Assembly: GCA_017625435.1 (NCBI GenBank)
Contig: JAGAKX010000025.1
Span: forward strand, 1-38,152
DNA: 38,152 nt
Direction of reading: 5' to 3'
Origin: Clostridia bacterium
GTDB taxonomy: Bacteria; Bacillota; Clostridia; Oscillospirales; Acutalibacteraceae
In this document: positions 18,255 to 26,626 of the stretch, one piece after another
Numbering within the stretch: the first letter of the stretch is position 1
How the letters are laid out: each line of letters begins with the position of its first letter
The notes under the pieces: model-generated
The model's database searches: none
What the model was told of the DNA's origin: nothing
The model's input: the letters and a program-made list of their open reading frames with translations, nothing else
Program-made: the position numbers and the translations under genes

Positions 18255-19772
18255 ATGCTGATACTGTCACCGGATGAAATAAGATATACGGAAAACAAGG
18301 CAAACGAAAACGGACTTTCTTATGAAGATATGATGGAAAGTGCAGGACAGGGATGTGCCGAGTACATTCTTATAAATTACCCCGACAAAAAAAATATCGT
18401 CATTCTCTGCGGTAAGGGCAAAAACGGCGGTGACGGCTTCGTTATTGCAAGATACCTTAAAGAAGCAGATAAAAAAGTAAGCATCATAAAGGCATTCGGC
18501 TGCCCTTCCGACAGTCTTTCCGAAAAGAACAAAGCCCTCATTGACGGCACGGTAAATATCTATGACGGCTCACACCTTACAAAAAAAATAATAAGCCTCA
18601 TAAATTCTGCAGACATTATAGTTGACGCAGTCTTCGGTATCGGCTTCAAGGGTGAGCTTCCCGAAAACATAAAGGAGCTGTTTACTGTATCTGCCCGCTC
18701 CCCTGCCGTAAAAATTGCGGTTGATATACCGAGCGGTCTTTCCGCTGAAAATGAAAGCTCAGACTGCTGTTTTTCAGCTGATGAAACCCTTTCAATGCTC
18801 TGCTTCAAAAAAGAGCACATATATAAGCCATTCAGCGGTAAATGCGGAAAAGTGACCGTAATCCCCATAGGCTTCGACGTTTTCGGAAACAGTATTGAGG
18901 CATTTTCCCGCAAAGAAATAAAAGCCCTTCTCCCCGAAAGACCCTTTAATGCAAACAAGGGCACCTTCGGAAAGGCTATGATAATTGCAGGCTCCTATAA
19001 TATGCCCGGTGCGGCAAAAATCGCAGTAAAGGGCGCACTTTCAACCGGTGCAGGGCTTACAACCCTCTGCTTCCCCGACTGCATTTATCCTGCTGTCACA
19101 TCTTCCCTTTCCGAAAACACATTTTTCCCCGTAAGCTCTGACAATAAAGGCTGCTTTGCAGGAGGCAGTACCGCCGAAATTACAGCAAAGGCTGATCTTT
19201 ATGATGCTGTTGCCATAGGTCCCGGCATAGGAGTTTTCACTGAAACGGAAAAACTCGTCAATGCTCTTATAAAATGCAACAAAGGCAGAATAATTATTGA
19301 TGCCGACGGAATAAATATAGTTTCCCGTAATATAAATATACTGAAAGAGTCAGACGCAGAAATTCTCTTAACTCCCCACCCCGGTGAAATGTCACGGCTT
19401 ACCGGTAAGAGCATTGCGGATATAAATGCCGACCGTGAAAAAGCTGCATCGGATTTTGCAAAAGAATACGGAGTGACCGTACTTCTTAAGGGTGCAAATA
19501 CGGTTATAGCAGCTCCCGACGGCAGAATTGTCATAAATCCCACAGGCTCCGCGGCACTCTCGAGGGGCGGCAGCGGTGACCTTCTTACGGGCATCACAGC
19601 TTCATTTGCAGCACAGGGACTTTCCGTCTTCCAAAGTGCGGTGCTTTCGGCATATATCCACGGTCTTGCAGGTGAAATCGCAGAGAAAAAATACACATCC
19701 TTCTCTGCGACAATTGAGAGAATTTACGACTGTATACCTGATGCTCTTTCCGAAATCATATCGGGAAAGTGA
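18255..19772 (+). CDS. nnr: Bifunctional NAD(P)H-hydrate repair enzyme (epimerase/dehydratase)
   Basis: Repairs damaged NADH/NADPH hydrates: the N-terminal domain epimerises R to S forms and the C-terminal domain dehydrates S-NAD(P)HX using ADP (bacteria). 505 aa. The N-half (about 1-210) has GKGKNGGDG and DIPSG. The C-half has GPGIG, DADGIN, TPHPGEMSRLTG, KGANTVI and the nucleotide-site GGSGDLLTG. The start is ATG 18255 with AAGGAG about 8 nt upstream; an in-frame TTG at 18234 would add seven residues but has no ribosome site. The gene overlaps the next one by 4 bp (GTGA). Confidence 0.93.
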   Translation: MLILSPDEIRYTENKANENGLSYEDMMESAGQGCAEYILINYPDKKNIVILCGKGKNGGDGFVIARYLKEADKKVSIIKAFGCPSDSLSEKNKALIDGTVNIYDGSHLTKKIISLINSADIIVDAVFGIGFKGELPENIKELFTVSARSPAVKIAVDIPSGLSAENESSDCCFSADETLSMLCFKKEHIYKPFSGKCGKVTVIPIGFDVFGNSIEAFSRKEIKALLPERPFNANKGTFGKAMIIAGSYNMPGAAKIAVKGALSTGAGLTTLCFPDCIYPAVTSSLSENTFFPVSSDNKGCFAGGSTAEITAKADLYDAVAIGPGIGVFTETEKLVNALIKCNKGRIIIDADGINIVSRNINILKESDAEILLTPHPGEMSRLTGKSIADINADREKAASDFAKEYGVTVLLKGANTVIAAPDGRIVINPTGSAALSRGGSGDLLTGITASFAAQGLSVFQSAVLSAYIHGLAGEIAEKKYTSFSATIERIYDCIPDALSEIISGK

Positions 19773-20287
19773 TATTTTTGAAAAATTTCTTCGCGTTATC
19801 ATCATTGATTCTCATTATATCCCTGATACTCTCATCCTGCGGTGAAAAGGCTTTTACAAGGGAATTTTCTCCCGAAAAAAGCTTTACTGTTCACATGGCG
19901 GCAGAAAAGGACGAAAAGAAATTTGAAGCAGACATCACCTGCACGGGCAGTGAGGACATAAAAATTTCCTTTACCTATCCCGAGGAGCTTTCGGGCTTTT
20001 CCGTCAGCACCGATGAAGACGGCTACAAGGTAAACGTATTCGGTCTTACCGAAGAAGTGACAGACAGAGAATTGAATAACGCTTCCCTTCTGAATGTTCT
20101 CATTAAAACGCTGAGAACCTCGGTTTTCTCCAATCACGGACTTTTCACCGAGGAGGAGGATGCTTTTACGGCAAATCTGACAATTGACGGAATTCCCGTC
20201 TTCGTCTGCTTCGGAAAAGACGGATTTTTGCGAAGTATTTCATCAGAAACCCTTAATTTTTCCGCACAGTTTGAAATTGACGGTTGA
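19769..20287 (+). CDS. Predicted lipoprotein, function unknown
   Basis: 172 aa from a GTG (19769) that overlaps the nnr stop. A TTG at 19778 (MKNFFALSS) is an alternative start that would give a more usual signal peptide. The hydrophobic signal ends in the lipobox LSSC (C24), predicting a lipid anchor on the outside of the cytoplasmic membrane. The rest is acidic, with alternating beta-type segments (KISFTYPEELSGFSVSTDE, then FTANLTIDGIPVFVCFG). I do not recognise the family. It is co-transcribed with nnr; no functional link is evident. Its stop codon lies within the -35 box of the alaS promoter. Confidence 0.8.
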   Translation: MIFLKNFFALSSLILIISLILSSCGEKAFTREFSPEKSFTVHMAAEKDEKKFEADITCTGSEDIKISFTYPEELSGFSVSTDEDGYKVNVFGLTEEVTDRELNNASLLNVLIKTLRTSVFSNHGLFTEEEDAFTANLTIDGIPVFVCFGKDGFLRSISSETLNFSAQFEIDG

Positions 20288-20312
20288 CAAACGGCAAAAA
20301 AAACAATATACT
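20284..20312 (+). promoter_or_regulatory. Sigma-A promoter of the alaS T-box transcript
   Basis: TTGACA (20284-20289), 17-bp spacer, TATACT (20307-20312). The -35 overlaps the stop codon of the lipoprotein gene. Transcription would start near 20319, just ahead of the T-box leader. Confidence 0.85.
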
Positions 20313-20318
20313 CTCTTT

Positions 20319-20550
20319 TGTAAATATTGGTTTGCTACGGTACAGTTAAGAAAAACACGGATTTCCGCAGAGAGAAAACGGTCGGTGCAAGTTTTCGTAA
20401 TCGGTTTTTCACGCCGCTGTACGGCATCAGAGTGATGAATTCTGCGTAATTTCTGCGTTAAAGGATATCGAGAGGTGCTTGGCACAAATCGGGTGGTACC
20501 GCGGTTAATCCGTCCCGATATATGTGACAGGTGCTTTTTTGTTTTTTCAG
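20319..20550 (+). promoter_or_regulatory. T-box riboswitch leader of alaS
   Basis: The T-box core GGGTGGTACCGCGG (20491-20504), which pairs with uncharged tRNA acceptor ends, is present. Stem I features include AGAGAG (about 20374) and GGTGCAAG (about 20393). Downstream, TCGGG/CCCGA and CACA/TGTG can pair across the core, and a T-rich tract (20534-20547) follows, consistent with termination/antitermination. The downstream gene predicts tRNA-Ala (GCN specifier). GCT at 20416-20418 is one candidate specifier, but I could not fold Stem I reliably. This accounts for the 303-bp gap before alaS. Confidence 0.93.
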
Positions 20551-20590
20551 GGCAAAATTAAATTATATATACAAAGGAACGTGAACAAAA

Positions 20591-23221
20591 ATGGAATGGA
20601 CAGGACTTAACGAGATACGCGAAAAGTATCTTAAATTCTTCGAAACAAAGGATCACTTGAGACTTCCCAGCTTCTCCCTTATTCCTCAGGGAGACAAGAG
20701 CCTGCTTCTTATCAATGCAGGTATGGCACCTATGAAAAAATACTTCACGGGCGAGGTTACCCCTCCCTCAAAGAGAGTCACAACCTGCCAGAAGTGTATA
20801 AGAACTCCCGATATTGAGAGGGTCGGCAAGACCTCACGTCACGGTACATTCTTCGAAATGCTCGGCAACTTCTCCTTCGGCGATTACTTCAAGCACGAGG
20901 CTACAAAATGGGCTTGGGAATTCTGCACAGAGGTTATGGAAATGCCCGTTGACAGACTGTGGGTAAGTATCTTCCACGAGGATGACGAGGCATTCGACAT
21001 CTGGACAAAGGAAGTAGGCGTTTCTCCCGACAGAATTGTAAGACTCGGCAGAGAAGACAACTTCTGGGAGCACGGTGCAGGCCCCTGCGGTCCCTGTTCC
21101 GAAATTTACTTTGACAGAGGCGAGGAAAACGGATGCGGCAGCCCCGACTGTAATGTCGGCTGTGACTGCGACCGTTTCGTAGAATTCTGGAACCTTGTTT
21201 TCACTCAGTTTGAAAATGACGGCAACGGCAACTACACACGTCTTAAGAATCCCAACATCGACACAGGTATGGGTCTTGAAAGACTTGCCTGCATCTCTCA
21301 GGGTGTTGCAAACCTTTTCGAGGTTGACACAATCCAGAACATTATGAAGCACATAATGGAAATTGCAGGTGTTAAGTATCACGAAAACGAAAAGAGCGAC
21401 GTTTCCCTTCGTGTTATCACCGACCACATCAGAAGCACAACAATGATGATTTCCGACGGTGTTATGCCCTCAAACGAAGGCAGAGGCTACGTATTAAGAA
21501 GACTTCTCAGACGTGCCGCACGTCACGGCAGACTTCTCGGAATTGAAAGACCCTTCCTTTCCGAGGTATGCGAAACAGTTATCAAGGAAAGCGGCTCCGC
21601 TTATCCTCAGCTTACGGAAAAGAGAGATTATATTCTCAAGATTATCGCTATAGAAGAAGAAAACTTCAACAAGACTATTGACTCCGGTCTTCGTCTTCTT
21701 GAGGATATGATTGCATCCTCCGACGGCAAGACCTTAAGCGGTGACGATGCCTTCAAGCTTTCCGATACCTTCGGCTTCCCCCTTGACCTGACGAGAGAAA
21801 TCCTTGAAGAAAAGGGTATGAGCGTTGATGAGGACAGATTCAACGCACTTATTAAGATTCAGAAAGAAACTGCAAGAAATGCACGTAAGGATGCAGGTGC
21901 AGACGCATGGAAGAACTCCACAGCTTCGCTCAAGGGTATTCCCGAAACAGTATTCACAGGCTACGAGGGAACAGAGGGCAAGGGTAAGATTCTTGCAATT
22001 CTTACCTCCGACGGTGAGCTTACCGAAAACATCGGCGAGGGCGAAGAAGCAATTCTTATTCTTGACAGCACCTCCTTCTATGCAGAGGGCGGCGGACAGT
22101 GCGGCGACAAGGGTACTGTTTCAAACGGCAATTTCACATTCAAGGTATCTGATACAACAAAGAATAACGGCGGTATCTTCTTCCATAAGGGTACAGTTGA
22201 AGCAGGTATAGTAACTGTTGGTGCAGAAGCCGACACACTTGTTTGCAAATCCTTCAGAGAAGCTGTGAAGAGAAACCACACATCGGCTCACCTTCTTCAG
22301 GCAGCCCTCAGAAGCACTCTCGGCTCACACGTTGAGCAGGCAGGTCAGCTTGTAAATGAAAGCGTAATGAGATTTGACTTTACTCACTTCTCTGCTCTCA
22401 CAACAGAAGAAATCGCAAAGATTGAAAAGGAAGTAAACGAGGTTATCCTCTCAGCTCTTCCCGTTGACAGCTCAGAAAAGACCCTCGCTGAGGCTAAAGC
22501 TATGGGCGCTATGGCTCTCTTCGGAGAAAAGTACGGCAACACAGTAAGAGTTGTCAATGCAGGCGGCTTCTCTCTCGAGCTCTGCGGCGGTACTCACGCT
22601 GAAAACACAGGCAAAATCGGTATGTTCAAAATAATTTCCGAATCTTCCGTAGCATCAGGTGTCAGAAGAATTGAAGCTGTAACGGGTCTTAACGCTCTTA
22701 ACTTTGTAAATGAGCTCAATTCCTCTCTTCTTAAAACTGCAGCAGTTCTCAAATGCTCTGCTTCAGCGGTAGCAGACAAGGCTTCGGCTCTTTCAAATGA
22801 CCTGAAGGCAAAGGACAAGACCATTGAAAAGCTCAACTCCGAGCTTGCATCCGCTAAGGCATCCGAGCTCTTCACAACTGCCGCTGAATTTGACGGAATC
22901 AAGGTGCTTACTGCAGACCTCGGCGAAGCAGATGCAAATGCACTCAGAACAATGCTCGACTCCTCGAAGGCTGACGACAGCATCATTATTGTTGCAGGCA
23001 AGAACACAGAAAAGGGCACCTGCTCCTTCGCTTGTGCATGCGGCAAGGACGCAATTGCAAAGGGTGCACACGCAGGTAACATCGTAAGAGAAACTGCAAA
23101 AATCGCAGGCGGTGCCGGCGGCGGCAAGCCCGATTCTGCTATGGCAGGCGGTAAGGATATCACAAAAATCGGTGAAGCTCTCGCTTCTGCCGCATCAATC
23201 GTTGAATCTATGATAAAATAA
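20591..23221 (+). CDS. alaS: Alanyl-tRNA synthetase
   Basis: Charges tRNA-Ala; cytosolic class II enzyme of 876 aa, full length. The N-terminal aminoacylation core is visible (NAGMAPMKKYF, TCQKCIRTPDIE, GNFSFGDYF). A Cys-rich segment follows (GCGSPDCNVGCDC, near residues 180-193). The editing domain has HTSAH near 562-566 and CGGTH near 664-668, both zinc/editing motifs. The C-terminal Ala domain ends in the Gly-rich AGGAGGGKPDSAMAGG. AAAGGAAC precedes the ATG. Regulation is by the T-box leader. An HIT-family gene follows after 12 bp. Confidence 0.98.
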   Translation: MEWTGLNEIREKYLKFFETKDHLRLPSFSLIPQGDKSLLLINAGMAPMKKYFTGEVTPPSKRVTTCQKCIRTPDIERVGKTSRHGTFFEMLGNFSFGDYFKHEATKWAWEFCTEVMEMPVDRLWVSIFHEDDEAFDIWTKEVGVSPDRIVRLGREDNFWEHGAGPCGPCSEIYFDRGEENGCGSPDCNVGCDCDRFVEFWNLVFTQFENDGNGNYTRLKNPNIDTGMGLERLACISQGVANLFEVDTIQNIMKHIMEIAGVKYHENEKSDVSLRVITDHIRSTTMMISDGVMPSNEGRGYVLRRLLRRAARHGRLLGIERPFLSEVCETVIKESGSAYPQLTEKRDYILKIIAIEEENFNKTIDSGLRLLEDMIASSDGKTLSGDDAFKLSDTFGFPLDLTREILEEKGMSVDEDRFNALIKIQKETARNARKDAGADAWKNSTASLKGIPETVFTGYEGTEGKGKILAILTSDGELTENIGEGEEAILILDSTSFYAEGGGQCGDKGTVSNGNFTFKVSDTTKNNGGIFFHKGTVEAGIVTVGAEADTLVCKSFREAVKRNHTSAHLLQAALRSTLGSHVEQAGQLVNESVMRFDFTHFSALTTEEIAKIEKEVNEVILSALPVDSSEKTLAEAKAMGAMALFGEKYGNTVRVVNAGGFSLELCGGTHAENTGKIGMFKIISESSVASGVRRIEAVTGLNALNFVNELNSSLLKTAAVLKCSASAVADKASALSNDLKAKDKTIEKLNSELASAKASELFTTAAEFDGIKVLTADLGEADANALRTMLDSSKADDSIIIVAGKNTEKGTCSFACACGKDAIAKGAHAGNIVRETAKIAGGAGGGKPDSAMAGGKDITKIGEALASAASIVESMIK

Positions 23222-23233
23222 GGAGAATGAATT

Positions 23234-23572
23234 ATGGATTGCATTTTCTGTAAAATAGCAAACGGTGAAATCCCCTCTCAGAAGGTTTATGAGGACGATA
23301 AAATTCTTGCCTTCAAGGATCTGGCTCCTCAGGCTCCCGTTCATATTCTTATTATCCCCAAGGAGCATATCAAGTGGGCTTATGACATAACGGAAGAAAA
23401 CAGCACAGTTATTGCTCACATATTCGCAAAGATTCCCGAAATCGCAAAATCTCAGGGACTCAAAAACGGATTCAGAATCATAAACAACTGCGGTGATGAT
23501 GCCTGTCAGTCCGTTCATCACATTCACTTCCACCTCCTCGGCGGAGAAAAGATGTCAGAGAGCTTTGCATAA
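23234..23572 (+). CDS. HIT family nucleotide hydrolase (HinT-like)
   Basis: 112 aa, the size of HinT purine-nucleoside phosphoramidases. The histidine triad HHIHFHLLGG lies at residues 95-104, and an N-terminal CIFCKI pair (C3, C6) resembles the zinc-binding form. In other organisms HinT hydrolyses AMP-lysine and aminoacyl-AMP adducts, including those released by aminoacyl-tRNA synthetases. Its position 12 bp after alaS, in the same T-box transcript, therefore makes biochemical sense. AAGGAG precedes the ATG. Confidence 0.93.
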   Translation: MDCIFCKIANGEIPSQKVYEDDKILAFKDLAPQAPVHILIIPKEHIKWAYDITEENSTVIAHIFAKIPEIAKSQGLKNGFRIINNCGDDACQSVHHIHFHLLGGEKMSESFA

Positions 23573-23593
23573 AAAAGAACACCCCATAAAATC

Positions 23594-23632
23594 AAAGGTA
23601 TCAACCAATACGGTTGATACCTTTATTTTTTA
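23594..23632 (+). terminator. Intrinsic terminator after alaS-HIT
   Basis: A perfect 13-bp stem, AAAGGTATCAACC / GGTTGATACCTTT, with a 5-nt loop is followed by ATTTTTTTA. Confidence 0.92.
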
Positions 23633-23634
23633 CG

Positions 23635-23960
23635 ATAAATCATAATTTAACGGGTTGATGTTACTTCCCGAGAACCGAAAAAATAAATCTTCCCTTGTAG
23701 GGGAGGGCGTCCTCGACCTCCCGCCTACGGTAAAACAGATTGTCTGTGTTTAATTTTCGTGGTATATAACAATGTGCTTCACAGGGTCATAACTTCTGTA
23801 TTTTGCATTTCTACCTGCGGGTCGTCGGGGACGCCGACCCCTACAAAAATTTTCGTTTCCGAAAATTTTTACTTCTTCACTCTTACTTCTTACCTCACCT
23901 ACAATGTTAAATGAACGGCACAGCCTCTTTGGGAAATAACTTCTGTAAATTATGATTTAT
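23635..23960. repeat. 326-bp MITE-like element with perfect 15-bp terminal inverted repeats
   Basis: It is bounded by ATAAATCATAATTTA (23635-23649) and its exact complement TAAATTATGATTTAT (23946-23960). Inside are GC-rich hairpins: GTAGGGGAGG.../...CCTCCCGCCTAC (23697-23728) and GGGTCG.../...CGACCC (23819-23840). There is also an A/T stem AAAATTTTCG/CGAAAATTTT (23846-23869). No coding sequence is evident. A related right end and GC hairpins recur at 32537-32670. No target-site duplication was seen. This explains most of the gap 23573-24019. Confidence 0.7.
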
Positions 23961-24019
23961 GCACATTTTCCCAATCGTCACGTATTATGTAGTGGAAGGT
24001 GCGAAAGGAGGTCAACCGA

Positions 24020-24166
24020 ATGCTTTTTGGTAACGGATGCAACAGCTACTGGATTCTTTTCATCATCCTTATTCTCGTTCTTACAGGCGACAACGGATGC
24101 GGATGCAACCAGAACAACTGTGGTTGCGGCTGCAATCAGAACAACTGCGGATGCGGCTGTAACTGA
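24020..24166 (+). CDS. 48-aa Cys-rich membrane micropeptide
   Basis: Too short for usual ORF filters but well supported: AAAGGAGG (24004-24011) stands 8 nt before the ATG and a terminator follows. The N-terminus (MLFGNGCNS) leads to a strongly hydrophobic helix (YWILFIILILVLTG). The C-terminus is a two-fold repeat of GCGCNQNNC type with nine Cys among the last 22 residues. The layout recalls YjcZ-type small spore proteins or a membrane-tethered metal- or sulfide-binding tail; neither is proven. Longer ORFs in the other frames here are shadows. The DNA repeat unit (about 33 bp) suggests tandem duplication. Confidence 0.75.
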   Translation: MLFGNGCNSYWILFIILILVLTGDNGCGCNQNNCGCGCNQNNCGCGCN

Positions 24167-24189
24167 GTAAAGCAGTAACCCCATAAAAA

Positions 24190-24217
24190 AGTACCGCAGG
24201 AGATTTTCTGCGGTACT
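24190..24217. terminator. Bidirectional terminator between Cys-rich gene and argF
   Basis: A perfect 10-bp stem, AGTACCGCAG / CTGCGGTACT. On the plus strand GTTTATTTT follows; on the minus strand a T-run follows (the AAAAAA at 24184-24190). It serves both convergent genes. Confidence 0.85.
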
Positions 24218-24224
24218 GTTTATT

Positions 24225-25211
24225 TTATTTGAGAGTAGCAAGAATAACCGCCTTTATTGTGTGCATACGGTTTTCCGCTTCTCTGAAAACAACGGAAGCT
24301 TCGCTTTCAAATACTTCATCGGTAACCTCAAAAGCGTCAAGCCCGAACCTTTCACCCATTTCCTTGCCGATTTTTGTCTTCAGGTCGTGGAATGAAGGCA
24401 GGCAGTGCATAAAGATGCACTTATCCCCTGCTATTTTCATTTTCTCTGCATTTACCTGATAGGGAAGCAGCTCTTTTACTCTTTCTTCCCATACCTCTAC
24501 GGGCTCACCCATGGAAACCCATACGTCGGTATATATTACATCGGCACCCTTGCAGGCAATTTCAGGGTCTGAAATAAAGTTAAGCTTTGCGCCTGTTTCC
24601 TTTGCAATTTCCTCACATTTTGCAATTAAAGCCTTGTCGGGGAAATATTTTTCGGGGGCACAGGCAGTAAATTCCATACCCATTTTTGCACAGCCTATCA
24701 TAAGGGAGTTGCCCATATTATATCTTGCATCGCCCATATAAACGAACTTTATTCCCTTGAGATATCCGAAATGCTCTTTTACTGTAAGAAAATCTGCAAG
24801 AATCTGAGTGGGATGGAATTCGTTTGTAAGTCCGTTCCATACGGGCACATCGGAATATTTCGCAAGCTCTTCCACAATTTCCTGACCGAAGCCTCTGTAT
24901 TCAATTCCGTCAAAAATGCCCGAAAGCACCCTTGCGGTATCGGCAATGCTCTCCTTCTTGCCTATCTGTGAGCTCTGAGGATCAAGGAAAGTCACACCCA
25001 TACCGAGGTCGTGTGCGGCAACTTCAAAGCTTGTTCTTGTACGTGTGCTGTTTTTTTCGAAAATAAGAGCAATATTCTTTCCTCTTAGTTCATCGTGAAG
25101 TATGCCCTTTTTTTTCTTTTCCTTAAGCTCTGCCGAAAGCTCAAGAAGATATGATATTTCTTCGGGAGTAAAATCCAGAAGTGTTAAAAAATCTCTTCCT
25201 TTTAATGTCAT
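24225..25211 (-). CDS. argF: Ornithine carbamoyltransferase
   Basis: Makes citrulline from ornithine and carbamoyl phosphate (arginine biosynthesis). 328 aa, trimeric cytosolic family. The carbamoyl-phosphate loop STRTRTS is at residues 55-61; HPTQ and the ornithine-site HCLPS are present. It is last in the argG-argH-argF operon, 17 bp after argH. The ribosome site is modest (GGCGGTG). The biosynthetic reading is supported by the argGH partners; a catabolic ArcB role is less likely because no arcA or arcC is present here. Confidence 0.93.
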   Translation of the reverse strand: MTLKGRDFLTLLDFTPEEISYLLELSAELKEKKKKGILHDELRGKNIALIFEKNSTRTRTSFEVAAHDLGMGVTFLDPQSSQIGKKESIADTARVLSGIFDGIEYRGFGQEIVEELAKYSDVPVWNGLTNEFHPTQILADFLTVKEHFGYLKGIKFVYMGDARYNMGNSLMIGCAKMGMEFTACAPEKYFPDKALIAKCEEIAKETGAKLNFISDPEIACKGADVIYTDVWVSMGEPVEVWEERVKELLPYQVNAEKMKIAGDKCIFMHCLPSFHDLKTKIGKEMGERFGLDAFEVTDEVFESEASVVFREAENRMHTIKAVILATLK

Positions 25212-25228
25212 AGCTTACACCGCCGTTA

Positions 25229-26608
25229 TTATTTATTGCTGAGAAATTCCTTTACCTGAGCAATCTGAGTGTTCACGGATTCAATACCCGTACCGCCTGC
25301 GGAAATTCTTAAGTTAACGCAGTTTTCAAGGTCAATTGCCTTATAAAGGTCTTCGCTGAAATTGCCGTCAAATTCCTTATATTTTTCTAAAGGAATATCC
25401 TCAAGTATGGTCTTATTCTGCACACAGTAGCCTACAATCTGTCCTACAGTCTTGTATGCACTTCTGAAGGGAAGTCCCTTTCCTACAAGGTAATCAGCAA
25501 GGTCTGTTGCGTTTATAAAGCCGTTCTGTGCCGCCTTCTTCATATTCTCGGGAATAGGCTTCATAGTATCTATCATAGGAATGAAAACAGAAAGACACTT
25601 TTTCACGGTTTCAATACTGTCGAATACAGCCTCCTTGTCCTCCTGCATATCCTTGTTATATGCGAGGGGAAGACCTTTAAGGGTCGTGAGAAGTGCAAAA
25701 AGGTCACCGTAAACTCTGCCTGTTTTTCCGCGGACAAGCTCTGCCATATCGGGATTCTTTTTCTGAGGCATAATGCTTGAACCCGTAGTATAAGCATCAT
25801 CAAGCTCAATGAACTTGAATTCCCAGCTCGACCAGAGAATAACCTCTTCCGAGAAGCGTGACAGATGCATCATAACAGTAGAAAATGCGCTCATAAGCTC
25901 AATACAGTAATCACGGTCGGAAACACCGTCAAGAGAATTGAGCATTATTCCGTCAAAGCCCAGAGCCTTTGCTGTCATCATTCTGTCTGTAGGATAAGTA
26001 GTTCCTGCAAGTGCACAGCAGCCGAGGGGAGAATAATTCATACGGCTGAGAGCATCCTTAACCCTGCCGATATCTCTTATGAACATCATTGCATAGGCTA
26101 AAAGATGCTGACCGAAGGTTATGGGCTGAGCCCTCTGCAGATGTGTGTAGCCGGGCATAATAACCGCCTTGTTTTCCTCTGCCTTTTTGACTACGGTTTC
26201 TATAAGTGAATAAAGAAGCTCAGTCACACCTGCCGCCTCGTCTCTCAGATAAAGACGAAGGTCAACGGCAACCTGGTCATTTCTGCTTCTTGCAGTATGA
26301 AGCTTCTTGCCCACATCACCTATACGGGATGTAAGCACCGCTTCAACAAACATATGAATGTCCTCTGCGTTTTCGTCTATGGGAAGTGCACCGCTTTCAA
26401 TATCGTCAAGAATAGTCTGCAGACCGTCAATAATCTGCAGACTTTCCTTTTCAGTAATGATATCGCAGGCGGCAAGCATAGCTGCGTGCTCCATAGAGCC
26501 TTTTATGTCCTGTCTGAACATTTTGCAGTCGAAATGTATTGACGAATTGAAATCGTCAGCCTCTTTGTTGAGAGCCTTTTCGAATCTGCCTGCCCACATT
26601 TTTTCCAT
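25229..26608 (-). CDS. argH: Argininosuccinate lyase
   Basis: Last step of arginine synthesis: argininosuccinate to arginine and fumarate. 459 aa, typical. The fumarase/aspartase superfamily signature GSSIMPQKKNPD is intact, with TARSRNDQVA and the HLQRAQPITFG region also conserved. GGAGAAAC precedes the ATG. It lies 18 bp after argG and 17 bp before argF in one operon. Confidence 0.96.
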   Translation of the reverse strand: MEKMWAGRFEKALNKEADDFNSSIHFDCKMFRQDIKGSMEHAAMLAACDIITEKESLQIIDGLQTILDDIESGALPIDENAEDIHMFVEAVLTSRIGDVGKKLHTARSRNDQVAVDLRLYLRDEAAGVTELLYSLIETVVKKAEENKAVIMPGYTHLQRAQPITFGQHLLAYAMMFIRDIGRVKDALSRMNYSPLGCCALAGTTYPTDRMMTAKALGFDGIMLNSLDGVSDRDYCIELMSAFSTVMMHLSRFSEEVILWSSWEFKFIELDDAYTTGSSIMPQKKNPDMAELVRGKTGRVYGDLFALLTTLKGLPLAYNKDMQEDKEAVFDSIETVKKCLSVFIPMIDTMKPIPENMKKAAQNGFINATDLADYLVGKGLPFRSAYKTVGQIVGYCVQNKTILEDIPLEKYKEFDGNFSEDLYKAIDLENCVNLRISAGGTGIESVNTQIAQVKEFLSNK

Positions 26609-26626
26609 TGTAGTTTCTCCGAATTC

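Noticed and set aside
22594..23244. 216-codon Ala/Ser-rich ORF on the minus strand
   Set aside because: Antisense shadow of the alaS C-terminal region; composition is an artefact of alaS codon use.
23952..24170. 72-codon plus-strand ORF overlapping the Cys-rich peptide
   Set aside because: Wrong frame: the AAAGGAGG and the hydrophobic/Cys pattern belong to the 24020-24166 frame.
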